Shown here: positions 51,414 to 59,569 of the stretch, piece by piece
Numbering within the stretch: position 1 is the first letter of the stretch
How the letters are laid out: every line of letters begins with the position of its first letter
NCBI GenBank assembly: GCA_963759375.1
Contig: CAVWYY010000006.1
Location: forward strand, 620,001-684,000
From: DASSUW01 sp963759375
Lineage (GTDB): Bacteria > Actinomycetota > Thermoleophilia > Solirubrobacterales > Solirubrobacteraceae
Length of the DNA stretch: 64,000 nt
Reading direction: 5' to 3'
Notes under the pieces: generated by a model
What the model saw: the letters and a program-made list of their open reading frames with translations, nothing else
What the model was told of the DNA's origin: nothing
The model's database searches: none
Made by a program: the position numbers and the translations under genes

Positions 51414-52868
51414 TCAGGCCGTCGGCAGCGTGGCGGCGATGCGCGTCCCCTGGCCCGGTGGGCTTTCGACACGCAGGCCGCCTCCGAGCGCCGTGAGGCG
51501 GTCGGAGAGGCCGAGCAGGCCGCTCCCGTCCGGACGGGCACCGCCGGCGCCGTCGTCGCGGATCTCGACGTGCAGCGCGCTGTCGTCGACCCACAGCCGG
51601 ACGTCCGCACTCTCCGCGCCGGAGTGCTTGGTGACATTCGTGAGCGCTTCGGCGACGACGAAGTAGGCGCTCGCCTCGATCTCGGGCGCGAATCGTTGCT
51701 CCGTGACCTCGACCGTCACGGGCAGACGCACGCGTGAGACGAGCGCCTCGATGCCCGCCGTCAGCCCGCCCCGGGTCAGGACCGACGGAAGCAGCCCGTG
51801 GGCCAGCTCGCGAAGCTCCTCGTTGGCCTGCTCGGCCTCCGCGAGCGCCTCACCGACGAGCGCCGCGGCGTCCTCCGCCCCCTTGGCGATCTTGAGCGTG
51901 AGGATCGTATGGACGAGCCGCTGCTGTGCCCCGTCGTGGAGGTCTCGTACGATGCGTCGCCGCGCCTCGTCGCCGGCGGTGAGCAGCCGGGCGCGCGACG
52001 CGACGAGAGCGGCCCGCGCCTCGGCGTTGGAGACGGCCGTGGCGACGAGCTCGGTGAAGTCCGCGATCCGCGACTCGGTGTTCGGAGGGAACGGCGTCGC
52101 GCGCCTCGTCGACGCGGCGATCACGCCCCACGTCCGGCCGCCAACGACGATCGGGCAGCCGACCGACGAGAGGATGCCCAGCTCATGGGCCTCCTGAGCG
52201 ATCGGTCCCGACGCTCCCGCGAACGTGTCCACACGAGCCGGCCGGCCGGTCGCGTTCACCTGTGCCGCGATGCTGGTGCCCTCGAGTTCGAAGCGTGTCC
52301 CGACCGCGAGCTGCGCATCGCCGGTCCGGCTCCAGGCGGCCAGGGCGGTCACCGTGTGATCGGGCTCGAAGCGCTCCATGCGCGCGAGGTCGGCATCGCA
52401 CCGCAGCCCGACCTCGCGAGTGACGGCCTCGACGAGCTCTGAGGTCGGCACCGCCTGCGCCACCAGCGTGGCGATGCGCCGCAACGCGGCCTGCTCGTCG
52501 GCCAGCCGAGCGAGTTCGCTCTGCGCGTGCTCGGCCTCGCGGGCACGCTCGGTCGCTCGCCGCGCCAGCTCGCTGACGACATACGCGGCGGCGATCGCGA
52601 TGAGCAGGCTGGCGGCCGAATCCCCCTCCCCGACCGCGAAGTGGTGCAGCGGGGCAGCGAAGAAGAAGGCGTACGTCAGGTACGACGCGATGGCGACGAT
52701 CCCGGCGAGCCAGAAGCCCCAGACGATCGCGACCGGCAGGATCGCGAAGAGGTACAGGCCAGTGAGGCCGTCCGGATCGACCCACTGCTTCAGCACGGCG
52801 ATCACGGCGCTGACGACGGCGATCGCCGTCGCGCCGGCCAGGAGCCCGATCGCCGTGTGACGCGGCAT
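51414..52868 (-). CDS. Membrane sensor histidine kinase with DUF4118 and GAF domains
   Basis: 484 residues. Four membrane helices in a DUF4118-like (KdpD-type) sensor (about 5-105) precede a linker helix (LADEQAALRRIATLVAQ), a GAF domain (about 140-285), HisKA_3 with the phospho-acceptor His in VRDLHDGAQQRLVH and a HATPase domain (SGLLGLSDRLTALGGGLRV). It is a NarL-family kinase. No regulator is directly adjacent; the NarL regulators at 55199 and 56428 are the nearest candidates. Divergent from the MFS gene. Confidence 0.9.
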   Translation of the reverse strand: MPRHTAIGLLAGATAIAVVSAVIAVLKQWVDPDGLTGLYLFAILPVAIVWGFWLAGIVAIASYLTYAFFFAAPLHHFAVGEGDSAASLLIAIAAAYVVSELARRATERAREAEHAQSELARLADEQAALRRIATLVAQAVPTSELVEAVTREVGLRCDADLARMERFEPDHTVTALAAWSRTGDAQLAVGTRFELEGTSIAAQVNATGRPARVDTFAGASGPIAQEAHELGILSSVGCPIVVGGRTWGVIAASTRRATPFPPNTESRIADFTELVATAVSNAEARAALVASRARLLTAGDEARRRIVRDLHDGAQQRLVHTILTLKIAKGAEDAAALVGEALAEAEQANEELRELAHGLLPSVLTRGGLTAGIEALVSRVRLPVTVEVTEQRFAPEIEASAYFVVAEALTNVTKHSGAESADVRLWVDDSALHVEIRDDGAGGARPDGSGLLGLSDRLTALGGGLRVESPPGQGTRIAATLPTA

Positions 52869-52978
52869 ACGACCTCGGAATCTAGTCGAGGCTCGGCCAC
52901 AGATCTCGGGCTAGCCCGAGGGCGAGCCGGGCGCTGCCCCGGCTGAAACGGCGCCGGCGCTCGCTCATCGTGGAAACC

Positions 52979-54433
52979 ATGAGCCCTGATCGCATGCACG
53001 CCCGCCGCTGGTGGATCCTCGTCCTCGTCGCCGTCGCGCAGCTGATGGTCGTGCTCGACGCGACGATCGTGAACATCGCGCTGCCGTCGGCGCAGGATGC
53101 GCTGCACTTCTCCGACAGCGAACGCCAGTGGATCGTCACCGCCTACACGCTCGCCTTCGGCAGCCTGCTGCTGGTCGGAGGCCGGATCGGCGACAACCGC
53201 GGCCGCAAGCCGACCCTGGTGGTCGGCCTGATCGGCTTCGCCGCCGCCTCCGCGGCCGGCGGCGCAGCTCAGAGCTTCGGCGTGCTCGTCGGCGCGCGTG
53301 CGCTGCAGGGCGCATTCGCAGCGCTGCTCGCGCCCACCGCGCTGTCGCTCCTCACGACCACCTTCAGCGACCCGGGCGAGCGCGGCCGGGCGTTCGGGGT
53401 CTTCGGCAGCGTCGCCATCAGCGGCGCCGCGCTCGGCCTGCTGCTCGGCGGGGCGCTCACCGAGTATCTGTCCTGGCGCTGGTGCCTGTTCGTGAACCTC
53501 GCCTTCGCGATCCCCGCCGCTGCCGCCGCGCTCACCCTGCTGGCGCCCGGGGCCGCGGCGGACAAGCGGCGGATCGACGTGCCCGGGACAGTCACGGCGA
53601 CCGTGGGGCTGTTGGCCCTCGTCTACGGGTTCAACCACGCGGAGACCCACGGCTGGGGCTCCGTGACGACGCTCGCGTGTCTCGGGGCCGGCGTCGTTTT
53701 GCTCGCGGCCTTCGGCGCCATCGAGCGCCGTGTCGCGCATCCGCTGCTGCCGCCGCGCGTGGTGCTCGACCGCAACCGCGGCGGGTGCTACCTCGCCGTC
53801 GGGATCGTCGGCATCGGGTTGTTCGGGTCCGCCTTCTTCCTGACCTTCTACCTGCAGCAGACGCTCGGCTACTCACCGGTCCAGACGGGCTTCGCCTTCC
53901 TCCCGCAGGTCGCCGCCATCATGGCGACAGGCCCGGTGTCGTCCGCGCTGCTGCTCCCGCGCACGGGCCCGCGGCCGCTCGTGACGGCCGGCATGGTCCT
54001 CGCCGCCGCCGGCATGCTCTTCTTCACGCAGCTGCACGTCGACTCGACGTACGCCGAGCATGTCTTGCCCGGCCTCCTCGTCACCGGGCTCGGCCTGGGC
54101 CTCATCATCGCCCCGGCCATCAACACCGCGACGCTGGGCGTCGCGCCCGCCGACGCGGGCGTGGCCTCGGCGACCGTGAACACGATGCAGCAGATCGGCG
54201 GCTCGCTGGGCACCGCACTCCTCAGCACGCTGTCGGCGACCGCCGCGAGCCACTACCTCGCCGGCAAGCCGCAGACCGCCGACGTCGTGGCGCACGCGAC
54301 CGTCCATGGCTACACCGATGCGTTCTGGTGGGCGGCCGCCTTCTTCGCGACCGGCGCCGTCGTCTGCGGCCTGGTGCTGCGCGGCGGCGCGCCGCGGCTC
54401 GAACCCGACGCCACCCCGGCGTTCGCGGCCTGA
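52979..54433 (+). CDS. MFS multidrug efflux transporter, DHA2 (14-helix) type
   Basis: 484 residues. Fourteen membrane helices. Motif D1 is LDATIVNIALPSAQDAL, and motif A is GGRIGDNRGRKPTLVVGL, typical of EmrB/QacA drug:proton antiporters. Motif C (GPxxGG-like) is seen as GLLLGGALTEYLSWRW. It probably exports hydrophobic or cationic compounds. ATG 52979 is preferred over GTG 52970. A strong hairpin terminator follows. Confidence 0.9.
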   Translation: MSPDRMHARRWWILVLVAVAQLMVVLDATIVNIALPSAQDALHFSDSERQWIVTAYTLAFGSLLLVGGRIGDNRGRKPTLVVGLIGFAAASAAGGAAQSFGVLVGARALQGAFAALLAPTALSLLTTTFSDPGERGRAFGVFGSVAISGAALGLLLGGALTEYLSWRWCLFVNLAFAIPAAAAALTLLAPGAAADKRRIDVPGTVTATVGLLALVYGFNHAETHGWGSVTTLACLGAGVVLLAAFGAIERRVAHPLLPPRVVLDRNRGGCYLAVGIVGIGLFGSAFFLTFYLQQTLGYSPVQTGFAFLPQVAAIMATGPVSSALLLPRTGPRPLVTAGMVLAAAGMLFFTQLHVDSTYAEHVLPGLLVTGLGLGLIIAPAINTATLGVAPADAGVASATVNTMQQIGGSLGTALLSTLSATAASHYLAGKPQTADVVAHATVHGYTDAFWWAAAFFATGAVVCGLVLRGGAPRLEPDATPAFAA

Positions 54434-54440
54434 GATACAC

Positions 54441-54472
54441 GAAGGCCCCGGGCGGGGGGCCCCGGGGCCTTC
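54441..54472 (+). terminator. Hairpin terminator after the MFS gene
   Basis: GAAGGCCCCGG and CCGGGGCCTTC, 11 paired bases, loop of 10, starting 8 bp after the stop at 54433. Confidence 0.75.
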
Positions 54473-54552
54473 GCTGCGTGACCCGCGAGGAGGGAGGACG
54501 GGCGGGCCGCATGATCCTTGCCGACCGCGGCTCGCCGGTCATCGGCCTCGCG

Positions 54553-54589
54553 ACCGATCCTCGCCGTACTCCCGCGGGCGTATGACGCG
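54553..54589 (+). promoter_or_regulatory. 37-bp element with NarL-type 16-bp palindrome, copy B
   Basis: TAC-TCCCGCGGGC-GTA at 54567-54582, palindromic with TAC/GTA ends and CCCGCGGG centre. About 30 of 37 positions agree with copy A. It lies upstream of the decayed kinase gene. Confidence 0.5.
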
Positions 54590-54668
54590 CGAGTGCGTCG
54601 CCCGTCGTACGGCGAAGTCCCATCCTCAAGCCGATGACGCGGGTGCTCCCGGCGGCCACGATGGCGCC

Positions 54669-55191
54669 ATGAAAGCCTTCCTCTCCAATCGCCGGCGGAC
54701 AGGCCCGGCGCCGTGGGCGCTGGACCTCGAGTCGACCGTGCGCGATCAGCTCTACGGCCCGCGTGCCGAGGTGACGGCAGGGGGAGCTGAGCGCCCGTCT
54801 GGCGCATCGCCACGTCGCCGCCGTCCTCGATGCCGGCAGCCGTCCGCGCGAGTACATCGTCATGGAGCTGGTCGATGGCCCCGACCTGGCGTCGGTGCCG
54901 ACGGCGTCCGCCGCCGAAGCGATTCTCCAGATCTGCGACGCGCTCGAGCATGCGCACGGCCGCGGCGTGATCCACGGCGACGTCACGCCGCAGAACATCC
55001 TGATCGGCCCGCGCGACGGAGCCGCCAAGCTGATCGACTTCGGTCAGGCCGTCGAGGGCTTCGACGTCCACTCCGATGTGGAGGCGCTCGCCGGCATCGC
55101 ATCCCGGCTGCTCTCGATCGAGGCGGGTCGTCCCGCATCGATCTCCGAGTTGCGCGCGCACGCCGAACCGACTCAGCTGCGCGCGGCATGA
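54669..55191 (+). pseudogene. Decayed serine/threonine protein kinase
   Basis: The C-lobe is recognisable in one frame from about 54795: an N-lobe end (RLAHRHVAAVLDAGSRPREY), MELVDGP, then the catalytic loop GVIHGDVTPQNILI (Gly in place of the Arg of HRD) and the metal-binding IDFGQAVEG. The start-like ATG 54669 (MKAFLSNRRR) is in a different frame, the glycine-rich loop is missing, and the frame upstream of the C-lobe is closed by a stop. ATG 54862 would give 109 residues without an N-lobe. Probably inactive. Confidence 0.65.
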
Positions 55192-55198
55192 GGATCCG

Positions 55199-55858
55199 TC
55201 AGCCCGGCGCGTTACGCACGTAGGTCAGGACCGCGAGCACTCGCCGGTGCTCGGTCACCGTCGGTCCGAGGCCGAGCTTCTGGAAGATGCTCGTAACGTG
55301 CTTCTCCACGGCCGCCTCGGTGACGAACAGCTCCCCGGCGATGCCCACGTTCGACTTGCCCTCCGCCATGGCCGCCAGAACGTCGCCCTCCCGCGGGGTC
55401 AGCTCGGCGAGCGGGTGCGCCCTGCGCCCGAGCATCCGGGAGACGACCTCGGGGTCGAGCGCGCTCCCGCCGGACGCCACGCGGCCGACGGCGTCGATGA
55501 ACGCTTCGACGTCGCCGACCCGCTCCTTGAGCAGATAGCCGACGCCCTCGGCCCGGTCGCCGATGAGGTCGAGGGCGTAGCGCTCCTCGCAGTACTGCGA
55601 GAGGATGAGCACGCCGGTGTCCGGGCGCTGGCGCCGCAACTCGATCGCGGCTCGCAGGCCGTCGTCCGACCGGTCGGGCGGCATCTTGACATCGACGATC
55701 GCGATGTCAACGCGGTGGGCCAGCGCCTTGCGTAGCAGCTCCTTGGCGTCGCCGGCCTGGGCGACGATCTCGTAGCCGACTTCGCCGAGGATCCGGGCTA
55801 TGCCCTCTCGCATGAGGACGTCGTCCTCGCCGATGACCACTCGCGTCGGAGCCGTCAT
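55199..55858 (-). CDS. NarL/FixJ-type response regulator
   Basis: 219 residues: receiver (RVVIGEDDVLMREGIARILG; phospho-acceptor Asp in IAIVDVKMPP; Lys in GYLLKERV) and LuxR helix-turn-helix (LTPREGDVLAAMAEGKSNVG, VTEAAVEKHVTSIFQKLGL). It is close in sequence to the regulator at 25204. It probably pairs with one of the two nearby kinases (inference). The palindromic elements nearby have the geometry expected for this class. Confidence 0.9.
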   Translation of the reverse strand: MTAPTRVVIGEDDVLMREGIARILGEVGYEIVAQAGDAKELLRKALAHRVDIAIVDVKMPPDRSDDGLRAAIELRRQRPDTGVLILSQYCEERYALDLIGDRAEGVGYLLKERVGDVEAFIDAVGRVASGGSALDPEVVSRMLGRRAHPLAELTPREGDVLAAMAEGKSNVGIAGELFVTEAAVEKHVTSIFQKLGLGPTVTEHRRVLAVLTYVRNAPG

Positions 55859-55873
55859 CCCGCAACCGTACCG

Positions 55874-56239
55874 CTATGACGGACGGCGGCCGAGCAGACC
55901 GTCCAGCGCCGCGCCCGGGAGTTCGTTCTTGGGCACGAAGGCTTCGGCGCCGCTGCTGCGCACCTCGCTGGCGGTGGCCGCCTCCGAGTTGCTCGAGGTG
56001 AGCACGACGCGCGGCCGCCACGGGAGCGCGGTGAGCTGCCGAGCCAGCCCGATGCCGTCGCCGTCAGGCAGCCCGACGTCCACCAGCACGGCATCGGGGC
56101 GCAGCGCACCCGCGACCGAGAGCGCGGACGCCGCCGTATCGGCCTCCCCGGCCACCGCGAGGCCACTCGCCTCGAGGATGCGCTGGGCCAGGCGCCGAAA
56201 CGCCGGATCGTCGTCCACCACAAGCACCGACACCGTCAT
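55874..56239 (-). CDS. Single-domain response regulator (receiver only)
   Basis: About 121 residues, receiver domain with no output domain: VSVLVVDDDPAFRRLAQRIL, acceptor Asp in AVLVDVGLPDGDG, Lys in EAFVPKNEL. Such proteins act as phosphate shuttles or bind partners. The start MTVSVLVV is family-like; the frame also allows an earlier ATG at 56251. It is upstream of the regulator at 55199 on the same strand with a 15-bp gap, so both are probably cotranscribed. Confidence 0.87.
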   Translation of the reverse strand: MTVSVLVVDDDPAFRRLAQRILEASGLAVAGEADTAASALSVAGALRPDAVLVDVGLPDGDGIGLARQLTALPWRPRVVLTSSNSEAATASEVRSSGAEAFVPKNELPGAALDGLLGRRPS

Positions 56240-56299
56240 GGCGATCATCATGGCAAGCGACGGCCGCCAAGGAGGTAGGGCGAACCCGAGACTTCATAC

Positions 56300-56325
56300 C
56301 GTAGGGCAGACCCCACAGCCGCGCG
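56300..56325 (+). promoter_or_regulatory. 26-bp element upstream of response regulator, copy 1
   Basis: CGTAGGGCAGACCCCAC followed by AGCCGCGCG, identical at 23 of 26 positions to 57610-57635 upstream of the histidine kinase. It lies 102 bp before ATG 56428. Shared control is inferred. Confidence 0.45.
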
Positions 56326-56427
56326 GGGGTTGGCCGGGAGCGAGCCTCGGGCATAGTCCCATGGCGGCGACCGCAGGAGCGAGACAAAGTGCAGGGTGCC
56401 TTGCGACGTCCGACACAGGAGACTTCG

Positions 56428-57231
56428 ATGGAATCCCTGACCGTGGCCGACGACGGGCCTCTGCACGTGGTCATCGCTGAGGGGCAGGGCCTCGTGCGTG
56501 CAGCCTTCCGCGTCCTGCTCGAGCAAGAAGGCATGATCGTCACCGCGGAGGCGGCGACCGCCGACGAGGCCGTCGGCGCAGCCCGCGCCACCGCCCCCGA
56601 TGTCGTGCTCATGGACTTCGATCTGCCCGACGCGGGCGGCGTGGAAGCGACGCGCAGGCTCCTCGCGGAGGTGCCCGACGGCGATACCCGCGTGGTGATG
56701 CTGATGACCTCGGACAGCGACGAAGCGGTGCTCGGAGCGCTGCGCGCGGGCGCCACCGGCCTCCTGCTCAAGGACGCCGACCCCGCGGAGCTGCTGACTG
56801 CCGTGCGAGTCGTGGCGCGCGGCGACGCGCAGCTCGCGCCGGGCCTCGCGACCCGGCTCGTCGCGGACTTCATGTCGCGCCCCGAGCGCCTGCGCTGCAC
56901 CCCCGCGCAGCTCGAGGAGCTGACCGCCCGCGAACGAGAGGTCGTGGCGCTCGTGGCGTGCGGCCTGAGCAATGAGGAGATCGCCGAGCAACTGGTGGTC
57001 ACGCGGGCGACCGCGAAGACGCACGTCAGCCGGGCGCTGTGCAAGCTCCACGCTCGCGATCGCGCGCAGCTCGTCGTCCTCGCCTACGAGGCCGGGCTCG
57101 TCCGACCCGGACGGCCTGTGTCGGCCGATCCGGCGGCCTCGAGCGCCGTGCCCCCGGCGATCGCCCGCTTCGGCCGCTACGCGCCTCGCGGCCGCGTACG
57201 CCAGGCCGCGCTCCGCGCGGTCGCCGCCTGA
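56428..57231 (+). CDS. NarL/FixJ-type response regulator
   Basis: 267 residues: receiver (VVIAEGQGLVRAAFRVLLEQ; Asp in VVLMDFDLPDAGG; Lys in GLLLKDADP) and LuxR helix-turn-helix (LTAREREVVALVACGLSNEE, VVTRATAKTHVSRALCKL). The first acidic pair of the receiver reads AEGQG rather than DD, so phosphorylation chemistry may be weakened. A C-terminal basic tail follows. AGGAG precedes the ATG. It shares a 26-bp upstream element with the kinase at 57671, its likely partner. Confidence 0.9.
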   Translation: MESLTVADDGPLHVVIAEGQGLVRAAFRVLLEQEGMIVTAEAATADEAVGAARATAPDVVLMDFDLPDAGGVEATRRLLAEVPDGDTRVVMLMTSDSDEAVLGALRAGATGLLLKDADPAELLTAVRVVARGDAQLAPGLATRLVADFMSRPERLRCTPAQLEELTAREREVVALVACGLSNEEIAEQLVVTRATAKTHVSRALCKLHARDRAQLVVLAYEAGLVRPGRPVSADPAASSAVPPAIARFGRYAPRGRVRQAALRAVAA

Positions 57232-57254
57232 GCCGCGCCTCTACCGTGAGCATC

Positions 57255-57280
57255 GTGACGTCGGCTTTCGCCGACGTCAC
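57255..57280. terminator. Bidirectional hairpin terminator
   Basis: GTGACGTCGGC and its exact complement around a TTTC loop, 11 paired bases, between the plus-strand regulator and the minus-strand small gene, whose stop codon lies inside the arm. Confidence 0.75.
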
Positions 57281-57501
57281 GCCGCGACGGGCGGCTGGAG
57301 GCGCTCGAGCTCGGCGGCCGCCAGCTCCTCGCGCTCGAGCTCGACGAGGTACCTGCGGTACGCCGCGCGGCGCTCCTTCGAGGAGGCGTTGCGCCACGCG
57401 GCGAGCGCTGCGCTGCAGCGGCTGTACGCGTCGAGCCACGCGGTGTATGCGTCATCCACGGGAGGGCGGCGCCAGCGGAGCCGCCAGATCGGCAAGGGCA
57501 T
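57277..57501 (-). CDS. Small conserved hypothetical protein, 74 aa
   Basis: Helical protein, start MPLPIWRLRWRRPPVDDAYT, then WLDAYSRCSAALAAWRNAS and RRAAYRRYLVELEREELAAA. I know similar short unnamed proteins from this lineage. AGGAG lies 8 bp before the ATG on the minus strand, which supports it strongly. It is convergent with the response regulator across a terminator and divergent from the kinase. Confidence 0.7.
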   Translation of the reverse strand: MPLPIWRLRWRRPPVDDAYTAWLDAYSRCSAALAAWRNASSKERRAAYRRYLVELEREELAAAELERLQPPVAA

Positions 57502-57609
57502 CGTTCGCTCCTGTGTCGGGCGGATCGGAACATCTGAGTCTCGGGCCGGCGGCCGCGCGGCGCCATGCCCACCGGCCCGACACCGCGTTCGGGCGTCCCC
57601 GACCTTCCG

Positions 57610-57635
57610 CGTCGGGGAGACCCCACCGCCGCGCG
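57610..57635 (+). promoter_or_regulatory. 26-bp element upstream of histidine kinase, copy 2
   Basis: CGTCGGGGAGACCCCAC followed by CGCCGCGCG, 35 bp before the kinase GTG. Match to copy 1 is 23 of 26. Confidence 0.45.
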
Positions 57636-57670
57636 AGACGACTTGGCCTAGGGTTGAGCACGAGGCCGAC

Positions 57671-59569
57671 GTGAGAGGAGGGCTCAGCCGCCGCACCGTC
57701 CTGGCGAGCGCCGCGCTCGCGCTCCTCGTCGGTGCGGTGTTCGCGGTCCTCATCCGTGCCGTCACCGAGGAGCGCGACTCCGCCGACCAGGCGATCCGGT
57801 CACAGGAGATCATCGCCGCGGCGAACCGGCTCGAACGTCTCGTACTCGATCTCGAAACCGGTCAGCGGGGCTTCGCGATCACCGGCAACGAGCGGTTTCT
57901 CGAACCCTGGCTCGCCGCTCGCGACGCCTATCCCAGGGTGGCGGACGCGCTCGAGTCGGCCACCGGCGGTGTCAACGGCCAGGCCGAGGCGGCGCGGAAC
58001 ATCGTCGCCGCCATCGATGCGTACATCACCCAGCACTCCGTTCCGCTCGTCGAGGCGGCGCGGCGCGGCGAGCCCGGGGCGACGAGCGAGCGGGCGTTGG
58101 ACGAGGGCAAGCAGCGGGTCGACGACCTGCGCCGCCAGTTCGACGCGTTCGTCGCCGCCGAGCGGGCGCGGTTCACCGCGCGCGATGAGGGCGCCGACGA
58201 CGATGCGGAGCGGGCGCTCGTCCTGGCGGCGGCCGGTCTCGTCGGGTCGCTCCTGCTCATCGTGCTGTTCGGCACGTATCTAATGCGGGCGGTCGCCCTG
58301 CCCGTGCGGCGGGCGGCGACGATGGCCGGCCGGCTCGCCGGCGGCGACCTGTCGACGCGCATGCCCGAGACCGGGGCCGGCGAGGTCGGCGCCCTCGAGC
58401 GCTCGTTCAACACGATGGCGGCCTCCCTCGAGAGCAGTCGCGACGAGCTGCGCCCGATCGCGGAGGAGCAGGCCGCGCTCCGGCGCGTCGCCACGCTGGT
58501 CGCTCGCGACGTGCCGGCCGACGAGCTGTTCGAAGCCGTCCCGGCGGAAGTGCGGACCGTGCTCGGCGCGGACGGGACGGGGCTGCTGCGCTACGAGGAC
58601 GGCGACACGGTCGTGTTCCTCGCCGGCGACGTCGGCGGCGGCGAGGCAGTCCGCCCGGGAACGCGCATCAAGCTCGACGAGGCGGCCGTGTCCGCGCGGG
58701 TGCTGCGGTCGGGCCGGCCGCTCCGCGTCGACGACTACGAGAACTCCGCAGGGCCGACGGAGGTGGTGGACGGTTTGCGAGCGGGCATCCGCACCGCGGT
58801 GGGCGTGCCGATCTTCGTCAGCGCGCGTCTCTGGGGTGTGATGGTCGCGACCTGGAGGCGCCCTGAGGCGCCGGCACCCGACATCGAGGACCGCATGGCG
58901 CAGTTCACCGAGCTCGTCGCCACCGCGATCGCCAACGCGCAGAGCCGCGCCGAGCTCGCCGCGTCACGCGCGCGTGTGGTCGCCACGGCCGACGAGACGC
59001 GCCGGCGGATCGAGCGCGACCTCCACGACGGCGCCCAAGAGAGCCTCGTCCACACGGTCATCGCGCTCAAGCTCGCTCGTCGCGAGCTCGGAGACGCCGG
59101 CGGGCCGGCCGCCGAGTTGCTCGAAGATGCGCTTGGGCACGCCGAGCGTGCGAATGAGGAGCTGCGCGAGCTCGCCCACGGGATCCTCCCGGCGACGCTC
59201 ACGCGCGGGCTCGGCGCCGCGCTCGAGACGCTGGCGTCGCACGTGCGGCTGCCGGTGTCCCTCGACGTGACGGATGAACGGGTGTCGCCGGAGCTCGAGG
59301 CGACCGCGTACTTCATCGTGGCGGAGGCGCTGACGAATACGGTCAAACACGCTCGCGCAACGCGCGCGCGAGTAACGGTCTCGGTGACCGACGGCGTGCT
59401 GCACGTCGAGGTCAGCGACGACGGCGTGGGCGGCGCACGCGCCGACGGACGGTCCGGGCTTCTCGGCCTCTACGACCGCGCGGCGGCGATGAACGGGGAC
59501 CTGCGGGTGGACAGCCCGCCCGGCGCCGGCACGACGGTCGTGGCCACCATTCCGCTCCGTGATGGTTGA
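57671..59569 (+). CDS. Sensor histidine kinase with CHASE3, HAMP and GAF domains
   Basis: 632 residues. Membrane helix 1 (TVLASAALALLVGAVFAVLI), an extracytoplasmic CHASE3 domain (about 35-185; LVLDLETGQRGFAITGNERF), helix 2 (AAAGLVGSLLLIVLFGTYLM), HAMP (about 205-255), linker helix, GAF (about 275-420), HisKA_3 with acceptor His in ERDLHDGAQESLVH and HATPase (SGLLGLYDRAAAMNGDLRV). GTG start, just after the conserved basic stretch. The 3' end overlaps the convergent Ser/Thr kinase gene by 100 bp. Likely partner: regulator at 56428. Confidence 0.9.
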   Translation: MRGGLSRRTVLASAALALLVGAVFAVLIRAVTEERDSADQAIRSQEIIAAANRLERLVLDLETGQRGFAITGNERFLEPWLAARDAYPRVADALESATGGVNGQAEAARNIVAAIDAYITQHSVPLVEAARRGEPGATSERALDEGKQRVDDLRRQFDAFVAAERARFTARDEGADDDAERALVLAAAGLVGSLLLIVLFGTYLMRAVALPVRRAATMAGRLAGGDLSTRMPETGAGEVGALERSFNTMAASLESSRDELRPIAEEQAALRRVATLVARDVPADELFEAVPAEVRTVLGADGTGLLRYEDGDTVVFLAGDVGGGEAVRPGTRIKLDEAAVSARVLRSGRPLRVDDYENSAGPTEVVDGLRAGIRTAVGVPIFVSARLWGVMVATWRRPEAPAPDIEDRMAQFTELVATAIANAQSRAELAASRARVVATADETRRRIERDLHDGAQESLVHTVIALKLARRELGDAGGPAAELLEDALGHAERANEELRELAHGILPATLTRGLGAALETLASHVRLPVSLDVTDERVSPELEATAYFIVAEALTNTVKHARATRARVTVSVTDGVLHVEVSDDGVGGARADGRSGLLGLYDRAAAMNGDLRVDSPPGAGTTVVATIPLRDG

